A stretch of 64,000 bases of DNA from Allosphingosinicella vermicomposti (GTDB lineage: Bacteria; Pseudomonadota; Alphaproteobacteria; Sphingomonadales; Sphingomonadaceae): NCBI RefSeq assembly GCF_003012815.1, contig NZ_PXYJ01000004.1, forward strand, positions 62,001 through 126,000, read 5' to 3'. This document shows positions 45,963 to 56,220 of the stretch, piece after piece. A program made the position numbers and the translations under genes. Numbering within the stretch: position 1 is the first letter of the stretch; each line of letters starts with the position of its first letter. The notes beneath the pieces are model-generated. The model was not told where the DNA came from. It saw only the letters and a program-made list of their open reading frames with translations, and ran no database searches.

Positions 45963-46913
45963 ATGGCCGATCTTTATTCACAGCTTGGCGTGGCGCGGGG
46001 CGCGAGCGAAGCGGACATCAAGAAGGCGTATCGCAAGCTCGCCAAGGAACTTCATCCCGACCGCAATCAGGACAATCCCAAGGCCGCCGAGCGCTTTTCC
46101 AAGGTGACCGGCGCCTATGATATCCTGTCCGACAAGGACAAACGCGCGCAATATGATCGCGGCGAGATTGACGAGGACGGCAACCCCAAGATGCCTTTTG
46201 GCTTTGGCCACGGCGGCGCGGGCGCCGGACCCGGCGGCTTTGGCGGAGGATTTCGCGGCCAGCGCGGCGGCTTCGACATGGGCGGCGAAGGCGCGGACAT
46301 TTCCGACCTGTTCGAGGGGCTGTTCGGCGGCGCGGCCCGGCGGGGTGGCGGCGGATTCGGCGGCTTCGGACGGCAGGCCCCGCCCCCGCAAAAGGGCGCC
46401 GACATGGCCTATCGCCTTGCCGTTCCGCTTGAGGATGCGGCAGCACTGAAGGAGCAGCGCGTCACCCTGTCTGGCGGCAAGACCATCGCGATCAAGCTAC
46501 CCAAGGGCGTCGAGGAAGGCACCAAAATCCGCCTTGCCGGGCAAGGCCATCCCGGGCCCGCAGGTCCGGGTGACGCCATTGTTACCATCGCCATCCAGCC
46601 GCACCGTTTCTTCCGCCGCGATGGCGATGCGGTTCGGCTCGACCTCCCCGTTTCGCTCGATGAAGCGGTGCTCGGCGGCAAAGTGCGCGTGCCGACCGTC
46701 GATGGGCCGGTGATGATGAACATCCCCAAGGGATCGACGTCCGGCACGGTACTCCGCCTGAAGGGCAAGGGCTTTCACGGCAAGAGCGGCGAACGCGGCG
46801 ATCAGCTCGTCACCCTGATGGTCGATCTACCCAAGGACGATGCGGATCTTGCGGCCTTTATCGAAAGCTGGGCGGGCAAAGGAAGAAACCCGCGGGCGGC
46901 TCTGGGCGTCTAA
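45963..46913 (+). CDS. DnaJ-like co-chaperone without zinc finger (CbpA type)
   Basis: A 316-residue protein starting MADLYSQLGVARGASEADIKKAYRKLAKELHPD. J-domain HPD is at residues 31-33; the G/F-rich linker spans about 75-135 (GGAGAGPGGFGGG, RGGGGFGGFGRQAPPP); the C-terminal part (PLEDAAALKEQRVTLSGGKTIAIKLPKGVEEGTKIRLAGQG) is the DnaJ CTD. The CxxCxGxG zinc domain is absent, as in CbpA-like proteins. It stimulates DnaK. A repeat separates it from pdxH, and the yihY gene follows. Confidence 0.92.
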   Translation: MADLYSQLGVARGASEADIKKAYRKLAKELHPDRNQDNPKAAERFSKVTGAYDILSDKDKRAQYDRGEIDEDGNPKMPFGFGHGGAGAGPGGFGGGFRGQRGGFDMGGEGADISDLFEGLFGGAARRGGGGFGGFGRQAPPPQKGADMAYRLAVPLEDAAALKEQRVTLSGGKTIAIKLPKGVEEGTKIRLAGQGHPGPAGPGDAIVTIAIQPHRFFRRDGDAVRLDLPVSLDEAVLGGKVRVPTVDGPVMMNIPKGSTSGTVLRLKGKGFHGKSGERGDQLVTLMVDLPKDDADLAAFIESWAGKGRNPRAALGV

Positions 46914-46974
46914 CCGGTCAGGCTCGAAGCGAGAGGCTGGTTGCAGATGATGAATGATAAGGGGGTTCTGGCCG

Positions 46975-47940
46975 ATGGATGAAGTCTCCCCCCAATCGCC
47001 GGAGGAGCGGCGCAAGCGGATGATGCGGGCCCGGGCGATGTTCGGCCGGGAAATCGAAAAGGTCAAACCGGGCACCTACCCCTTCGAAGTGATGAAGCGG
47101 GTCGCGGTTGGCGTCTATTCGGATGGCTTCATCCACGCAGGGAATCTCGCTTATCTCGCGCTCCTCACCCTTTTCCCCTTCGTGATCGTGGCGGCCGCCG
47201 TCGCCCGCGTTTTCGGGCAGACGGCGGAAGGGATGAACGCGGTTGTCGGCGTTCTCCAGACGATGCCGCCCAACGTCGCCGAAGTGCTGGCCAAGCCGAT
47301 TTCCGACGTCATCCATGCGCGGTCCGGCAACCTGCTCTGGCTAGGCGCGATCGTCGGCTTGTGGACCACGGGAAGCTTTATCGAAACCATCCGCGACATC
47401 ATCCGCCGCGCTTATGGCGTCCATTTCAGCCGCCCGTTCTGGGAATATCGGCTCTGGTCGATCGGGATCATCATCGGATCGGTGGTGCTTGCGATGGTGG
47501 CGTTCAGCCTTTCCATCCTGCTCACCACCATTCAGGAATTCGTCGTCGAATATTTCCCCGGCGGCAGCGACCTCGCCTTCATCTTCCAGCTGGTGCGCTT
47601 CGCCCCCGCGCTGATCCTGTTTGGATCGCTCTACCTCCTGTTCCTGTCGCTCACCCCCAAGCGCTACCGCAAAAAGGGGTGCAGGAAGTGGCCAGGGCCG
47701 CTGTTCGTCACGATTTGGTGGCTCGCGACGACGGCGCTTCTTCCCCGCGTCCTGTCGCTTCTCGGCGGGTACGACCTGACTTATGGCAGCCTCGCGGGCG
47801 TGATCATTGCTTTGCTTTTCTTCTTCATCATCGGGCTTGGCGTGGTGATCGGGGCCGAACTCAACGCGGCACTAGCGGAAACACCCGAAGAGGAACTAAA
47901 GGAGGGCGAGAAAGCATTTTATAACAGGGAAAGCATATGA
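46975..47940 (+). CDS. YihY/BrkB-family membrane protein
   Basis: A 321-residue membrane protein. A charged N-terminus (MDEVSPQSPEERRKRMMRAR) precedes about six hydrophobic segments. YLALLTLFPFVIVAAAV is the conserved first block, and GSLAGVIIALLFFFIIGLGVVIGAELNAAL the last, both typical of YihY/BrkB (once called ribonuclease BN, not a nuclease). Function is uncertain in the family. The stop overlaps the fabI start (ATGA). Confidence 0.88.
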   Translation: MDEVSPQSPEERRKRMMRARAMFGREIEKVKPGTYPFEVMKRVAVGVYSDGFIHAGNLAYLALLTLFPFVIVAAAVARVFGQTAEGMNAVVGVLQTMPPNVAEVLAKPISDVIHARSGNLLWLGAIVGLWTTGSFIETIRDIIRRAYGVHFSRPFWEYRLWSIGIIIGSVVLAMVAFSLSILLTTIQEFVVEYFPGGSDLAFIFQLVRFAPALILFGSLYLLFLSLTPKRYRKKGCRKWPGPLFVTIWWLATTALLPRVLSLLGGYDLTYGSLAGVIIALLFFFIIGLGVVIGAELNAALAETPEEELKEGEKAFYNRESI

Positions 47941-48740
47941 ACGGATTGATGGCCGGCAAGCGGGGCCTCATCATGGGGCTGGCCAACAACATGTCGCTCG
48001 CCTGGGGCATCGCCAAGGCGCTGGCCGACCAGGGCGCGGAGCTCGCTTTCAGCTATCAGGGCGATGCCCTGCTGAAGCGCGTCGGGCCGCTCGCGGAAAG
48101 CCTTGGCTCCGATTTCCTGATCGATTGCGATGTATCGGACATGGCTGCGCTCGACGCGGCGTTCGACAAGTTGAAAGAACGCTGGGACACGATCGACTTC
48201 GTCGTCCACGCCATCGGCTTTTCCGACAAGAACGAATTGCGCGGCCTCTATGTCGATACCAGCCTCGACAACTTCCTGATGACGATGAACATCTCAGCCT
48301 ACAGCTTTGTCGCGGTGGCAAAGCGCGCGCGGGCGATGATGCCGAACGGCGGATCGCTGCTCACGCTGACTTATTACGGCGCCGAGAAAGTCGTACCGCA
48401 TTATAACGTCATGGGCGTCGCCAAGGCCGCGCTTGAAACCAGCACCAAATATCTCGCCATGGATCTGGGGCCGGAAAATATCCGCGTGAACGCCATTTCG
48501 GCGGGCCCGATCAAGACACTGGCGGCGAGCGGCATCGGCGACTTCCGCTACATTTTGAAGTGGAACGAGCTGAATTCGCCGCTGCGTCGCAATGTGACGA
48601 TCGACGAAGTGGGCGGCGCGGGGCTTTACCTCCTTTCCGATCTCGCATCAGGCGTCACCGGCGAAATCCACCATGTCGACGCGGGCTATAACGTCATCGG
48701 CATGAAGGCCGAAGACGCGCCGGATATTGCGCTGGCGTAA
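47937..48740 (+). CDS. fabI: enoyl-[acyl-carrier-protein] reductase (NADH), FabI
   Basis: A 267-residue SDR protein. GLMAGKRGLIMGLANNMSLAWGIA is the FabI nucleotide site, LTYYGAEKVVPHYNVMGVAKAALE carries the catalytic Tyr-x6-Lys, and NAISAGPIKTLAASGIGDF the substrate loop. It performs the last reduction in fatty acid elongation and is the target of triclosan-type inhibitors. It overlaps the upstream yihY gene by 4 bases and is followed, across a repeat, by aroC, the usual alphaproteobacterial order. Confidence 0.95.
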   Translation: MNGLMAGKRGLIMGLANNMSLAWGIAKALADQGAELAFSYQGDALLKRVGPLAESLGSDFLIDCDVSDMAALDAAFDKLKERWDTIDFVVHAIGFSDKNELRGLYVDTSLDNFLMTMNISAYSFVAVAKRARAMMPNGGSLLTLTYYGAEKVVPHYNVMGVAKAALETSTKYLAMDLGPENIRVNAISAGPIKTLAASGIGDFRYILKWNELNSPLRRNVTIDEVGGAGLYLLSDLASGVTGEIHHVDAGYNVIGMKAEDAPDIALA

Positions 48741-48830
48741 GAGCGAGGCTTCGCTCGTCCCGCGCGTGTCGAGGGGCGCATGTGAGATGATCGTGCCAGC
48801 GGCTCTCGACTTCGCTCGGGACGAACGGGA
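48741..48830. repeat. palindromic repeat, GCGAGGCTTCGCTCGTCCC / GGGACGAACGGGA
   Basis: A GAGCGA-GGCT-TCGCTC hairpin and a CGTCCCGCGCGTGTCGAG / CTCGACTTCGCTCGGGACG long-range pairing are visible. It fills the fabI-aroC gap. Confidence 0.65.
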
Positions 48831-48839
48831 GTGTGGATG

Positions 48840-49907
48840 ATGTCCTTAAACAGCTTCGGCCATCTCTTTCGCGTCACCACATGGGGGGAGAGCCACGGCC
48901 CGGCTATCGGCGCGGTGGTTGATGGCTGTCCGCCGGGGATCATGCTCAGCGACAAGGACATTCAGCCCTTCCTCGACCAGCGGCGCCCGGGGCAATCCCG
49001 CTTCACCACGCAGCGGCAGGAACCGGATCAGGTCCGCATCCTCTCCGGTACTTATGAAGGCCGCACCACTGGCACGCCAATCAGCCTCATCATCGACAAT
49101 GTCGACGCGCGATCCAGGGATTATGATCCGACCGCGCCCTATCGCCCCGGCCACGCCGATTACAGCTATGACGCAAAATACGGACTCCGCGATCCGCGCG
49201 GCGGCGGGCGGAGTTCGGCGCGCGAAACCGCGATGCGTGTCGCGGCGGGGGCGATTGCCCGGCTGGTCATTCCCGAGGTATCGATCCGTGCCTATGTGAT
49301 CGAGCTGGGCGGTGACGCGATCGACCGCGACGCATTTGATCTAGGCGAGATTGGCCGCAACCCGTTTTTCTGTCCTGATGCGTCCGCCGCCGCACGCTGG
49401 GAGCAAATGGTCGACGAAGCACGCAAAGCAGGCTCTTCGCTCGGCGCCGTCGTCGAATGCGTTGCGACGGGCGCTCCGGCGGGATGGGGCGCACCCATTT
49501 ATGCCAAGCTCGACGCGGAGCTTGCCGCCGCGATGATGGGTATCAATGCGGTGAAGGGCGTGGAAATCGGCGAGGGCTTCGCCGCCGCGCGTCTGCGGGG
49601 TGAGGAGAATGCCGACGCGATGCAGCCAGGCCACGATGGCAGGCCAGAATTCCTCAGCAACCATAATGGTGGAGTCGCGGGCGGCATATCGACAGGCCAG
49701 CCCATCGTCGTGCGGGCGGCGTTCAAGCCGACCTCATCGATCCGCATCCCGGTGCCCACGGTCGATCGCGAGGGTCAGGCGACGACGGTTCAAACGTTGG
49801 GCCGTCATGACCCTTGTGTGGGCTTGCGCGGCGCGCCAGTCATGGAAGCGATGATGGCCCTTGTTCTTGCCGATCAGAAACTGCTCAACCGGGGGCAGTG
49901 CGGATGA
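48840..49907 (+). CDS. aroC: chorismate synthase
   Basis: A 355-residue enzyme of the shikimate pathway converting EPSP to chorismate with reduced [36 protein letters not shown] is the standard opening, [18 protein letters not shown] and [16 protein letters not shown] are signature blocks, and [18 protein letters not shown] is near the end. ATG 48840 is preferred over 48837 and the GTG at 48831 by homology. Its stop codon overlaps the next gene's start. Confidence 0.97.
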   Translation: MSLNSFGHLFRVTTWGESHGPAIGAVVDGCPPGIMLSDKDIQPFLDQRRPGQSRFTTQRQEPDQVRILSGTYEGRTTGTPISLIIDNVDARSRDYDPTAPYRPGHADYSYDAKYGLRDPRGGGRSSARETAMRVAAGAIARLVIPEVSIRAYVIELGGDAIDRDAFDLGEIGRNPFFCPDASAAARWEQMVDEARKAGSSLGAVVECVATGAPAGWGAPIYAKLDAELAAAMMGINAVKGVEIGEGFAAARLRGEENADAMQPGHDGRPEFLSNHNGGVAGGISTGQPIVVRAAFKPTSSIRIPVPTVDREGQATTVQTLGRHDPCVGLRGAPVMEAMMALVLADQKLLNRGQCG

Positions 49908-50266
49908 TGCCCCAGATTATGATCGAGCAATCGCGCCGCCTTGCCGGACTTTACGACAGCCGCGCGCTCGCACTCGCCATTCACCATGCTGCGGTCGACA
50001 TTATCGAAACCACGCTGGAAAGCTGCAAGACGCGTATCGTGACGCTGGACGAAACGGTGATCGGCGCCGGCGATCCTGAAAACGCGATGTTGCATATCGA
50101 CTTTCGCGGTCTTTCGGGACGCACGCCGGATCAGAAGGCCGCGCTCGGGCGGGCGATCCTAGCGCTCGCCGGGGACGCTCTTCCGCGTAGCCTCAGCGGC
50201 GTGCAGTTGACCGTCGAAATTCGCGACCTCGACCGCGAAAATTATCACAAGAAGGAATATCGGTGA
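49907..50266 (+). CDS. 5-carboxymethyl-2-hydroxymuconate isomerase-like tautomerase
   Basis: A 119-residue protein starting [12 protein letters not shown]. Pro2 would be the catalytic base of the tautomerase superfamily. DETVIGAGDPENAMLHIDFRGLSGRTPDQK and the C-terminal LSGVQLTVEIRDLDRENYHKKEYR resemble the CHMI family. A homoprotocatechuate pathway is not seen in the window, so the true substrate is unknown. The ATG overlaps the aroC stop by one base (TGATG), and the stop overlaps the acylphosphatase start. Confidence 0.75.
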   Translation: MPQIMIEQSRRLAGLYDSRALALAIHHAAVDIIETTLESCKTRIVTLDETVIGAGDPENAMLHIDFRGLSGRTPDQKAALGRAILALAGDALPRSLSGVQLTVEIRDLDRENYHKKEYR

Positions 50267-50541
50267 CGATGGCCCGGCGCATCGTCGTCCGCGGCAAGGT
50301 GCAGGGCGTTTTCTATCGCGCCTGGACGATGGAGACCGCGCAAAGTCTCGGCATAACGGGGTGGGTGCGCAATCGCGACGATGGCACGGTTGAGCTGCTG
50401 GCTATGGGCAATGCTGATGCCGTCAACGAACTGATTCACCACCTGCATGAGGGGCCGCCCGCCGCGCGGGTCGACTCTGTCGAGGTCGAAGAAGCGACAG
50501 CTGAGCCGCTCGACCACTTCGAAAAGCGGCCAACACTTTAG
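50263..50541 (+). CDS. acyP: acylphosphatase
   Basis: A 92-residue protein (90 from ATG 50269). VRGKVQGVFYRAWTMETAQSLG holds the phosphate cradle and catalytic Arg (FYRAW), and GWVRNRDDGTVELLAMG holds the catalytic Asn. It hydrolyses acyl phosphates such as carbamoyl phosphate. The GTG start at 50263 overlaps the previous stop (GTGA) and lies 6-7 bases after AAGGA, so I choose it. A palindromic repeat follows. Confidence 0.92.
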   Translation: MTMARRIVVRGKVQGVFYRAWTMETAQSLGITGWVRNRDDGTVELLAMGNADAVNELIHHLHEGPPAARVDSVEVEEATAEPLDHFEKRPTL

Positions 50542-50560
50542 CCCCCGAGCAACGCTTAAA

Positions 50561-50639
50561 CCCGCTAGCCCTGAGCCTGTCAAGGGGGCGTGTAAATCGT
50601 GCGGTGCACACGCCCTTCGACAAGCTCAGGGCTAGCGGT
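50561..50639. repeat. palindromic repeat, CCCGCTAGCCCTGAGCCTGTCAAGG family
   Basis: CCCGCTAGCCCTGAGCCTGTCAAGGGGGCGTGT and ACACGCCCTTCGACAAGCTCAGGGCTAGCGG form long arms around AAATCGTGCGGTGC. It separates the acylphosphatase gene from the convergent methyltransferase gene. Confidence 0.88.
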
Positions 50640-50659
50640 GGTGGCTTGCGCAGTTAGGG

Positions 50660-51409
50660 TTAACCCGCTTTTCGCGCGATCAGTGTGCCCTTCGTTCCAC
50701 CCTTCCACAGCCGGAAAGAGAAATCGGGGCGGAGCTTCTTCCAGCGCGACGCGACGACCCGCTCGCCGGGGCGGGCGGCATCGTCGAGGAAGAGCGTGCC
50801 GCCCGGCGATATCTTGTCGAAGAGGCTTGAGGCCGCGCCGCGCGTCAGCGGGTGGATCGTCCAGGGCGGGCCGTCCACCACCACCATGTCGATGCCATCG
50901 GGAAGGGGCCCATGGTCGTACCAGAGGCCCGGCCAGCCGTCGGGCGAGGGATGGAGCGGCACAGCGCGCATGTCGGCTTCCATGCCATGTTCGGCAAGCC
51001 AGGCCTGGGTGGCGTGCACGAAATCCGCATGCTGATCGAAGCTGATCAGCCGCCCGCCGCCCGCCTTTTGAAGCGCACGGGCCAGGATGAAGGTGGACGC
51101 CCCGGCGCCAAACTCGACAACCAGCCTCGGCTTGGTTTCGAGAATGTGATCGACAAGGAGGGTGAGGAGGCCGGTATCAGCCTTCCAGCTGCCAAGATTG
51201 GGGAGCGAATCCTGCGGCAGGTCGAGCCGGTCGAGCAGCTTCGCCTTCGCCGCCTTGCTGCCACCCGAAAGCGAGCGGAGCAGCCAGGGCCATTGGATTG
51301 CGCCGAAGGACAGCAGGGCCGCCCAATCGCCGATGGACCGGCCATCGCTGCCGACAACGGGCGTGTCGCCGATGCGGGGGAGGAGGCCGGTGGTTTCGCG
51401 TGACGTCAT
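50660..51409 (-). CDS. class I SAM-dependent methyltransferase
   Basis: A 249-residue protein starting MTSRETTGLLPRIGDTPVV. Motif I is VVEFGAGASTF, then LISFDQHADF, DMVVVDGPPW and GGTLFLDDAARPGERVVASRW fill the following strands. The N-terminal 70 residues are helical. It resembles methyltransferases next to sugar or lipid modification genes, but none is present here. It is on the same strand as purA, 19 bases after its stop, and may be cotranscribed. Confidence 0.82.
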   Translation of the reverse strand: MTSRETTGLLPRIGDTPVVGSDGRSIGDWAALLSFGAIQWPWLLRSLSGGSKAAKAKLLDRLDLPQDSLPNLGSWKADTGLLTLLVDHILETKPRLVVEFGAGASTFILARALQKAGGGRLISFDQHADFVHATQAWLAEHGMEADMRAVPLHPSPDGWPGLWYDHGPLPDGIDMVVVDGPPWTIHPLTRGAASSLFDKISPGGTLFLDDAARPGERVVASRWKKLRPDFSFRLWKGGTKGTLIARKAG

Positions 51410-51428
51410 GTGGTCGGTCCTTAAAGGA

Positions 51429-52718
<1,290 letters not shown>

Positions 52719-52794
52719 AGCCCTGGCTCCTCGATTGTAACGGTGAGCCTCTAAGGGGACTCAGGGACAAGGTCCAGCCCGGGATGGTCGACCC

Positions 52795-52870
52795 GGCTCA
52801 TCCTGAGCCTGTCGAAGGACGATCGAGATCGTGCGATGCACACGTCCTTCGACAGGCTCAGGACTAGCGG
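52795..52870. repeat. palindromic repeat, CCTGAGCCTGTCGAAGGAC copy
   Basis: ATCCTGAGCCTGTCGAAGGACG and CGTCCTTCGACAGGCTCAGGACTAGCGG form near-perfect arms with a GATCGAGATCGTGCGATGCACA centre. It lies between purA and the DNA methyltransferase. Confidence 0.85.
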
Positions 52871-52880
52871 ATGGTTTGGA

Positions 52881-54467
52881 TTAGAGCAGGGTCACCTGCT
52901 TTGCCTTCTCTTCCCGCCGCGTTTTGCGCAGGGCAGCGAGGGGGTCGGGGAAAGGGATGGCCGGGCGCTTGCCCTGAAAAAGCTCTTCCAGCGTCAGGAT
53001 TTGAAGCCGGGGCCAGCCGCGCCCGAATTCGTCGGTGAAGCGGCCTACGGCGGCGGCTTCACGGAGCATCGGACCGGTCGGCGTGGCGGCGGTGATGAAG
53101 ATGCCGATCGGCGCCTTTTCCCTCTCCATCGCGCTATGGAGGTCGCGGATCATGGTGACGCCGACATTTTGGCCGCCCTTTACGGAGATGAGCGCCTTTT
53201 CGGTGCGTTTCCCGTCGGGTCGGAAATAGATTAGGCCGTCAATGCCGCCATCGGCTCCCTTTTTCTTCCCGTCATGCGGGATGCCGTCGACCAGCGACAC
53301 GGCCCACCATTGGAACTGATATTTATTGCGCCGTGCAAGATCGAGCGCCGAGGCCAAGTCGCGCGGCGTGCCTTCGACCGTGAAATCAGCGTCGGGGAAC
53401 GCTTCTTTCATCCGCCGCTCGATCAGCGAAATGGCAAGGTGCGTGACGTCGATCCCGATCCAGCGCCGCCCGAGCTTCTGTGCAGCGTGAATTGCCGTAC
53501 CGCACCCGCAGAAGGGGTCGAGCACAACATCGCCGTCATTTGACGATGCCGCGATGATCCTTTCGAGAAGAGCGACGGGCTTTTGGGTCGGATAGCCGAG
53601 GCGCTCTTGGGCTTGCGAGTTGATCGGCGGGATATCGTCCCACAATGCCTGAACCGGTACCCCTTTAGCTTCGTCGAGATAGCGCTTCAGTCGAATGCCG
53701 CCATTGCGCGTAAAATGCAGCCGGCCTTCTTCATCGAGCTTTTCCATCGTCCCGGGCGGGACGCGCCACAAGGACGTGCAGCCCTTGTATTCATAGGTAT
53801 AACCGCCGCCTGACAAGCCTTTGGCCGTGAGATTATCGTCCATCCACAGACGACCATCGGGATCGCGGTTACGAAATCGCGCGCGGTGTTGATCGCTGTA
53901 ACCGCCGTGGATCGGATTCCAGGTGCGCTTCATACTTTTCGAATAGAACAGGATCGTATCGGTGTTGCGACCGAAGCGTCCGGAATCGCTGTGAGCCGAC
54001 GTCCGTTTCCAAGTAATTTCATTCTGATAGTTTGAAGGTTCGAAGACCCCGTCCAACAGCAGCTTCAGATAATGCGAGGCTGTCGGATCGCAGTGGAGAT
54101 AGAGGCTGCCGGTGGATTTGAGCACGCGGTGGAGCTCGATCAGGCGAATGGCCATCATCGACAGATAGGCCATCATGTCATTTTCGCCCAGGAAGCCGCG
54201 CATCGCCCGGAGCAGCTCGAAGGCGCGGGCATAGCCTGACCGCATTACCTGTTCGAAAGCATCCTCCGCAGCATTATTCCAGTGCCAGGTGTCTTCGAAT
54301 GCCTCAATCTGGCTGTCGGCGGCGTGGCCTGCGGGCGATTTGAACAGGATGTTGTAATTGGCGTTCGAATTGAAGGGCGGATCAAGGTAGATGAGATCTA
54401 CGCTCTCATCCGTGACATGGCTGCGCAGCGCATCAAGATTATCCGCGTAAAATAGTCGATTGGCCAT
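52881..54467 (-). CDS. DNA methyltransferase (beta class, N6-adenine/N4-cytosine) with PD-(D/E)xK-like tail
   Basis: A 528-residue protein starting MANRLFYADNLDALRSH. Motif IV DPPF is at residues 29-32, and motif I (DPFCGCGT, 317-324) comes after it, which is the beta-class order. The target-recognition region lies between (SDQHRARFRNRDPDGR; YTYEYKGCTSLWRVPPG). The C-terminal 140 residues read KKGADGGIDGLIYFRPDG (405-422) and ISVKGGQNVGVTMIRDLHSAMEREKAPIGIFITAATP, like Mrr-type PD-(D/E)xK nuclease folds, but the (E/Q)xK position is SVK. No separate restriction gene is adjacent. AGGGGGGAAT-type purines precede the ATG. Confidence 0.82.
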   Translation of the reverse strand: MANRLFYADNLDALRSHVTDESVDLIYLDPPFNSNANYNILFKSPAGHAADSQIEAFEDTWHWNNAAEDAFEQVMRSGYARAFELLRAMRGFLGENDMMAYLSMMAIRLIELHRVLKSTGSLYLHCDPTASHYLKLLLDGVFEPSNYQNEITWKRTSAHSDSGRFGRNTDTILFYSKSMKRTWNPIHGGYSDQHRARFRNRDPDGRLWMDDNLTAKGLSGGGYTYEYKGCTSLWRVPPGTMEKLDEEGRLHFTRNGGIRLKRYLDEAKGVPVQALWDDIPPINSQAQERLGYPTQKPVALLERIIAASSNDGDVVLDPFCGCGTAIHAAQKLGRRWIGIDVTHLAISLIERRMKEAFPDADFTVEGTPRDLASALDLARRNKYQFQWWAVSLVDGIPHDGKKKGADGGIDGLIYFRPDGKRTEKALISVKGGQNVGVTMIRDLHSAMEREKAPIGIFITAATPTGPMLREAAAVGRFTDEFGRGWPRLQILTLEELFQGKRPAIPFPDPLAALRKTRREEKAKQVTLL

Positions 54468-54574
54468 TGTTATTCCCCCCGAGCCGAAGCTTGGAGAGGA
54501 GGCATGAGGGCGTCACGATCAGTCTGATCCAAACAGTCTCCGAAATGGCATCATTCCGGGTTCGGACTAATGAC

Positions 54575-55630
54575 CTAAATGTCTTGGCGAAGGCCTAGGC
54601 GCTGATCGGATCGCCAGGCGCGGCCCCGGGCGATCAATTTCGCGAAGACGGTGGGGAGACCGGCTTCTTCCAGCATGTCGACCGGCCACCAAATGCCATC
54701 GCCCCCATCGTCATCCGTCATCGCGCAATGGAGGTGGAGGGTGAGCGCGAAATGGGTGAAGACGTAGTCGATGCTGCCCGCTTGTTCCCAGGGCGCTCGA
54801 GCAGGCGCGGCGCCCGCAGGTACCGCCTCGGTCCATTCGGTAGACGGGAAAGCGAGCATGTTGCCGAGGAGACCCTTGGCAGGACGGCGCACGAGGAGGA
54901 CTTCGCCGCCGCGCTCCAGCCAGTAAGCGTGGCCGATGCGGGTTGGGCGTTCGGCCTTCTTTGCCTTGATCGGGTAGCGCGCGGGATCGCCCTCCGCGCG
55001 GGCAGCGCAAAAGCTATGAAGCGGGCAGATGCCGCAGGCGGGAGTCTTGGGCACGCAGATGGTGGCGCCGAGGTCCATCATGGCCTGGGCGAAATCGCCG
55101 CTCCGATGCGCGGGCGTGATGGCATCGGTGCGGTCGTAAATGCGGTTCTTCGCCCCCGGCAGCGCCTCTTTCACTGCAAAGAGGCGGGAGACGACGCGCT
55201 CGACATTGCCGTCCACCACCACCGCGCGACGGCCAAATGCGATGGCGGCGATAGCGGCGGCGGTGTAGCGGCCGACGCCGGGGAGCTGGAGCAGCTCGGC
55301 CTCGCTATTCGGAAACCGTCCGCCATGTTGAGCGACGATTGCGCGGGCGCAGGCGATGAGGTTGCGGGCGCGGGCATAATAGCCAAGGCCAGCCCAGGCC
55401 TTCATCACTTCGGCCTCGTCCGCCGCCGCTAGATCCTCGACAGTCGGCCAGAGGGTCGTGAAGCGGTGGAAATAGGGGCGGACTGCGGCGACCATCGTCT
55501 GCTGAAGCATGATTTCGGAGAGCCAGACGCGATAGGGGTCGGCTATTTCCTCCGCCACCGCGCGCCAGGGAAGGTCGCGCTTGTGCGCGTCGTACCAGGT
55601 GAGAAGGGCATTTGAAGCATCGACGAGCAT
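54575..55630 (-). CDS. mutY: A/G-specific adenine DNA glycosylase
   Basis: A 351-residue protein removing adenine opposite 8-oxoguanine. The HhH module LPGVGRYTAAAIAAIAFGRRAVVVDGNVERV carries the catalytic Asp; the iron-sulfur loop C-x6-C-x2-C-x5-C is CVPKTPACGICPLHSFC; the C-terminal NUDIX-like recognition domain spans about 225-345 (GHAYWLERGGEVLLVRRPAKGLLGNM). It starts 27 bases from the divergent DciA-like gene, so their promoters overlap. Confidence 0.95.
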   Translation of the reverse strand: MLVDASNALLTWYDAHKRDLPWRAVAEEIADPYRVWLSEIMLQQTMVAAVRPYFHRFTTLWPTVEDLAAADEAEVMKAWAGLGYYARARNLIACARAIVAQHGGRFPNSEAELLQLPGVGRYTAAAIAAIAFGRRAVVVDGNVERVVSRLFAVKEALPGAKNRIYDRTDAITPAHRSGDFAQAMMDLGATICVPKTPACGICPLHSFCAARAEGDPARYPIKAKKAERPTRIGHAYWLERGGEVLLVRRPAKGLLGNMLAFPSTEWTEAVPAGAAPARAPWEQAGSIDYVFTHFALTLHLHCAMTDDDGGDGIWWPVDMLEEAGLPTVFAKLIARGRAWRSDQRLGLRQDI

Positions 55631-55656
55631 GGGGCGTCTATGCCATGCTGAAGCTC

Positions 55657-56220
55657 ATGGCGAAATCGGGCGGGACGATTCTGAATAAGAAAGCGGATGC
55701 GCCGCGGGCAAATCGCGCCCGGGCGGTGTCCGATCTCGTTCCGCAAGTGGGGCAAGCGGCCTTTCGCCGCTTCGGCTTCATCCAATCGTCCATCGTCACG
55801 CGCTGGCGCGAAATTGCGGGCGAGCGTTATGCCGCCGTGTCCGCGCCGGAATCGATCCGCTTCCCACCGGGCCGCAAATCTTCAGGCGTGCTGACCCTCG
55901 TCGTGGAGGGCGCGCATGCGCCGATGATGCAGCATGTCGTGCCGGTGATCGTCGAGCGGGTGAACCGCTTCTTCGGCTATCCGGCCGTCGAGCGGGTGCA
56001 GTTCAAGCAAGGCCGGGTTCAGGCTGCGGAGCGGAAACGGCCCGCGCCGCCATCGCTCCGCCCGCTGCCCGAGGCTATGGGCGATTCGGTGCGGCAGATC
56101 GCAGATCCGGAGCTTCGCGCAGTGCTGGAAGGGCTTGCACGCGGCGTTGCGGCGAGCGAATGCCCGGCGGTTATCACATCCATCCCGGTGACTGGGAAAA
56201 TAGGAGACAGAAGGCAATGA
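55657..56220 (+). CDS. DUF721 (DciA-like) protein
   Basis: A 187-residue protein starting MAKSGGTILNKKADAPRANRARAVSDLVPQVG. The domain IQSSIVTRWREIAGERYAAVSAPESIRFPPG ... LTLVVEGAHAPMMQHVVPVIVERVNRFFGYPAVERV is DUF721, to which the DnaB-helicase loader DciA belongs. The C-terminal 60 residues are basic and Pro-rich. ATG 55645 is an alternative. Being next to mutY and upstream of the DsbA-like pair and smc is the common sphingomonad arrangement. A role in replisome loading is inferred by family. Confidence 0.85.
   Translation: MAKSGGTILNKKADAPRANRARAVSDLVPQVGQAAFRRFGFIQSSIVTRWREIAGERYAAVSAPESIRFPPGRKSSGVLTLVVEGAHAPMMQHVVPVIVERVNRFFGYPAVERVQFKQGRVQAAERKRPAPPSLRPLPEAMGDSVRQIADPELRAVLEGLARGVAASECPAVITSIPVTGKIGDRRQ

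Noticed and set aside
54467-54575. Possible partner restriction gene between the methyltransferase and mutY
   Set aside because: Only about 100 bases of non-coding sequence are present; no frame of useful length exists.
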